Source: Gymnogyps californianus
Lineage: Eukaryota; Chordata; Aves; Accipitriformes; Cathartidae
DNA: 64,000 nt
Assembly (NCBI RefSeq): GCF_018139145.2
Contig: NC_059500.1
Span: 55,951,580-56,015,579 of the forward strand
Direction of reading: 5' to 3'
Shown piece by piece: positions 63,568-64,000 of the stretch. Position 1 is the stretch's first letter; each line of letters begins with the position of its first letter. The notes under the pieces are model-generated. The model was not told the origin of the DNA. It did not search any database and saw only the letters and a list, made by a program, of their open reading frames with translations. The position numbers and the translations under genes were made by a program.

Positions 63568-63573
63568 AATAAA
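63568..63573 (+). promoter_or_regulatory. PGM5: AATAAA polyadenylation signal, proximal candidate
   Basis: AATAAA about 1.03 kb after the stop codon, followed by purine-rich sequence without an obvious GT-rich downstream element. Confidence 0.3.
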
Positions 63574-63939
63574 AATTTAGGGAGTGCAAAGGGAGAAGAC
63601 ATGTCCCGACATAGATCTGAGAAGGATATTGGGGATATGGACATCAGCATTTTTCTGCTTGTGAAATGATACTGCAGTTCTAGCTACAGTACTGTGCTCT
63701 GAAGAAGAACACAAACACTTTATGCATGTGGCTTGTTTGAAAGCTTTGCTTCCTTGGGAACAGTGTGGTCACTTGTATCATTTGTCAAGGTGGCTTTGTG
63801 CAACTTGCCTCTTTGCAGTGTGTTTCAATTCATTGTGGTTGTCAAATTTTAGTGCAATTTATATAATGTTGCAGCAAAGGAAATTGTTTTGATTTCTTTC
63901 AACACTTCTGTCAAAAAATTGCTATGGCACTTAGTACAC

Positions 63940-63945
63940 AATAAA
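63940..63945 (+). promoter_or_regulatory. PGM5: AATAAA polyadenylation signal, distal candidate
   Basis: AATAAA about 1.4 kb after the stop, followed within 10-25 bases by TGCTGTATTTCTGTCTT, a T/GT-rich downstream element. It is the stronger of the two candidates. Confidence 0.5.
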
Positions 63946-64000
63946 GAGTAATGCTGTATTTCTGTCTTAATACGTAATTGTGGACAAGACACACTGCACT

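Larger units (their letters stand above)
62538..63965 (+). other. PGM5: PGM5 3' untranslated region (extent inferred)
   Basis: Sequence following the TGA without recognisable repeats. It contains a T14-type run around 63205-63219 and two AATAAA signals at 63568 and 63940. The right end is inferred from the second signal; a longer UTR running out of the window cannot be excluded. Confidence 0.6.

Overview
This window is vertebrate nuclear DNA, almost certainly from a bird. The evidence is several CR1 LINE fragments carrying the typical ATTCTATGATTCT-type 3' tail, and solo LTRs of endogenous retrovirus families that I recognise from memory as common in bird genomes. There is no bacterial-style gene layout. 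Coding exons are small islands in long AT-rich introns, and every splice junction found is GT-AG.

One gene spans the whole window on the + strand: the 3' part of PGM5 (phosphoglucomutase 5, aciculin). Seven consecutive coding exons were read directly: 1909-2099, 3009-3163, 32987-33102, 42791-42926, 43901-44084, 50521-50655 and 62448-62537. Their phases join without a frameshift or internal stop. They encode about the last 335 residues of a protein of roughly 567, and probably correspond to exons 5-11 of 11. The promoter, the start codon and the exon with the catalytic serine lie upstream of base 1. The protein is PGM5 rather than the glycolytic paralogue PGM1: the three-aspartate metal loop is kept as DADGD, but the phosphate-binding loop reads RMSASS where PGM1 has RLSGTG. 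PGM5 is known as a junction and costamere protein with little or no mutase activity. A 3' UTR with AATAAA signals at 63568 and 63940 closes the gene near the right edge.

The introns hold decayed repeats. CR1 fragments lie at 5963-7520 (-), 14588-14631, 14860-15985, 17785-17974, 48905-49384 and 55128-55182 (all +), with more doubtful scraps elsewhere. Two solo LTRs of one family lie in opposite orientation at 22072-22692 (+) and 37695-38286 (-). The second has a perfect 5-bp target duplication (ATCAG). A second, GC-rich LTR family is present at 7862-8693 (-) and as an internally deleted copy at 51825-52166 (+). A degenerate 62-bp-period minisatellite lies at 53041-53266.

The least explained stretch is 39630-40640. 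It is a GC-rich, CpG-poor island containing a signal-peptide-like open frame, followed by two segments bounded by plausible splice sites with compatible phases. It could be a small nested gene, a decayed retrocopy or an unrecognised repeat, and the sequence alone does not decide. A repeat-free stretch rich in homeodomain-like motifs at 36700-37130 is a candidate conserved regulatory element.
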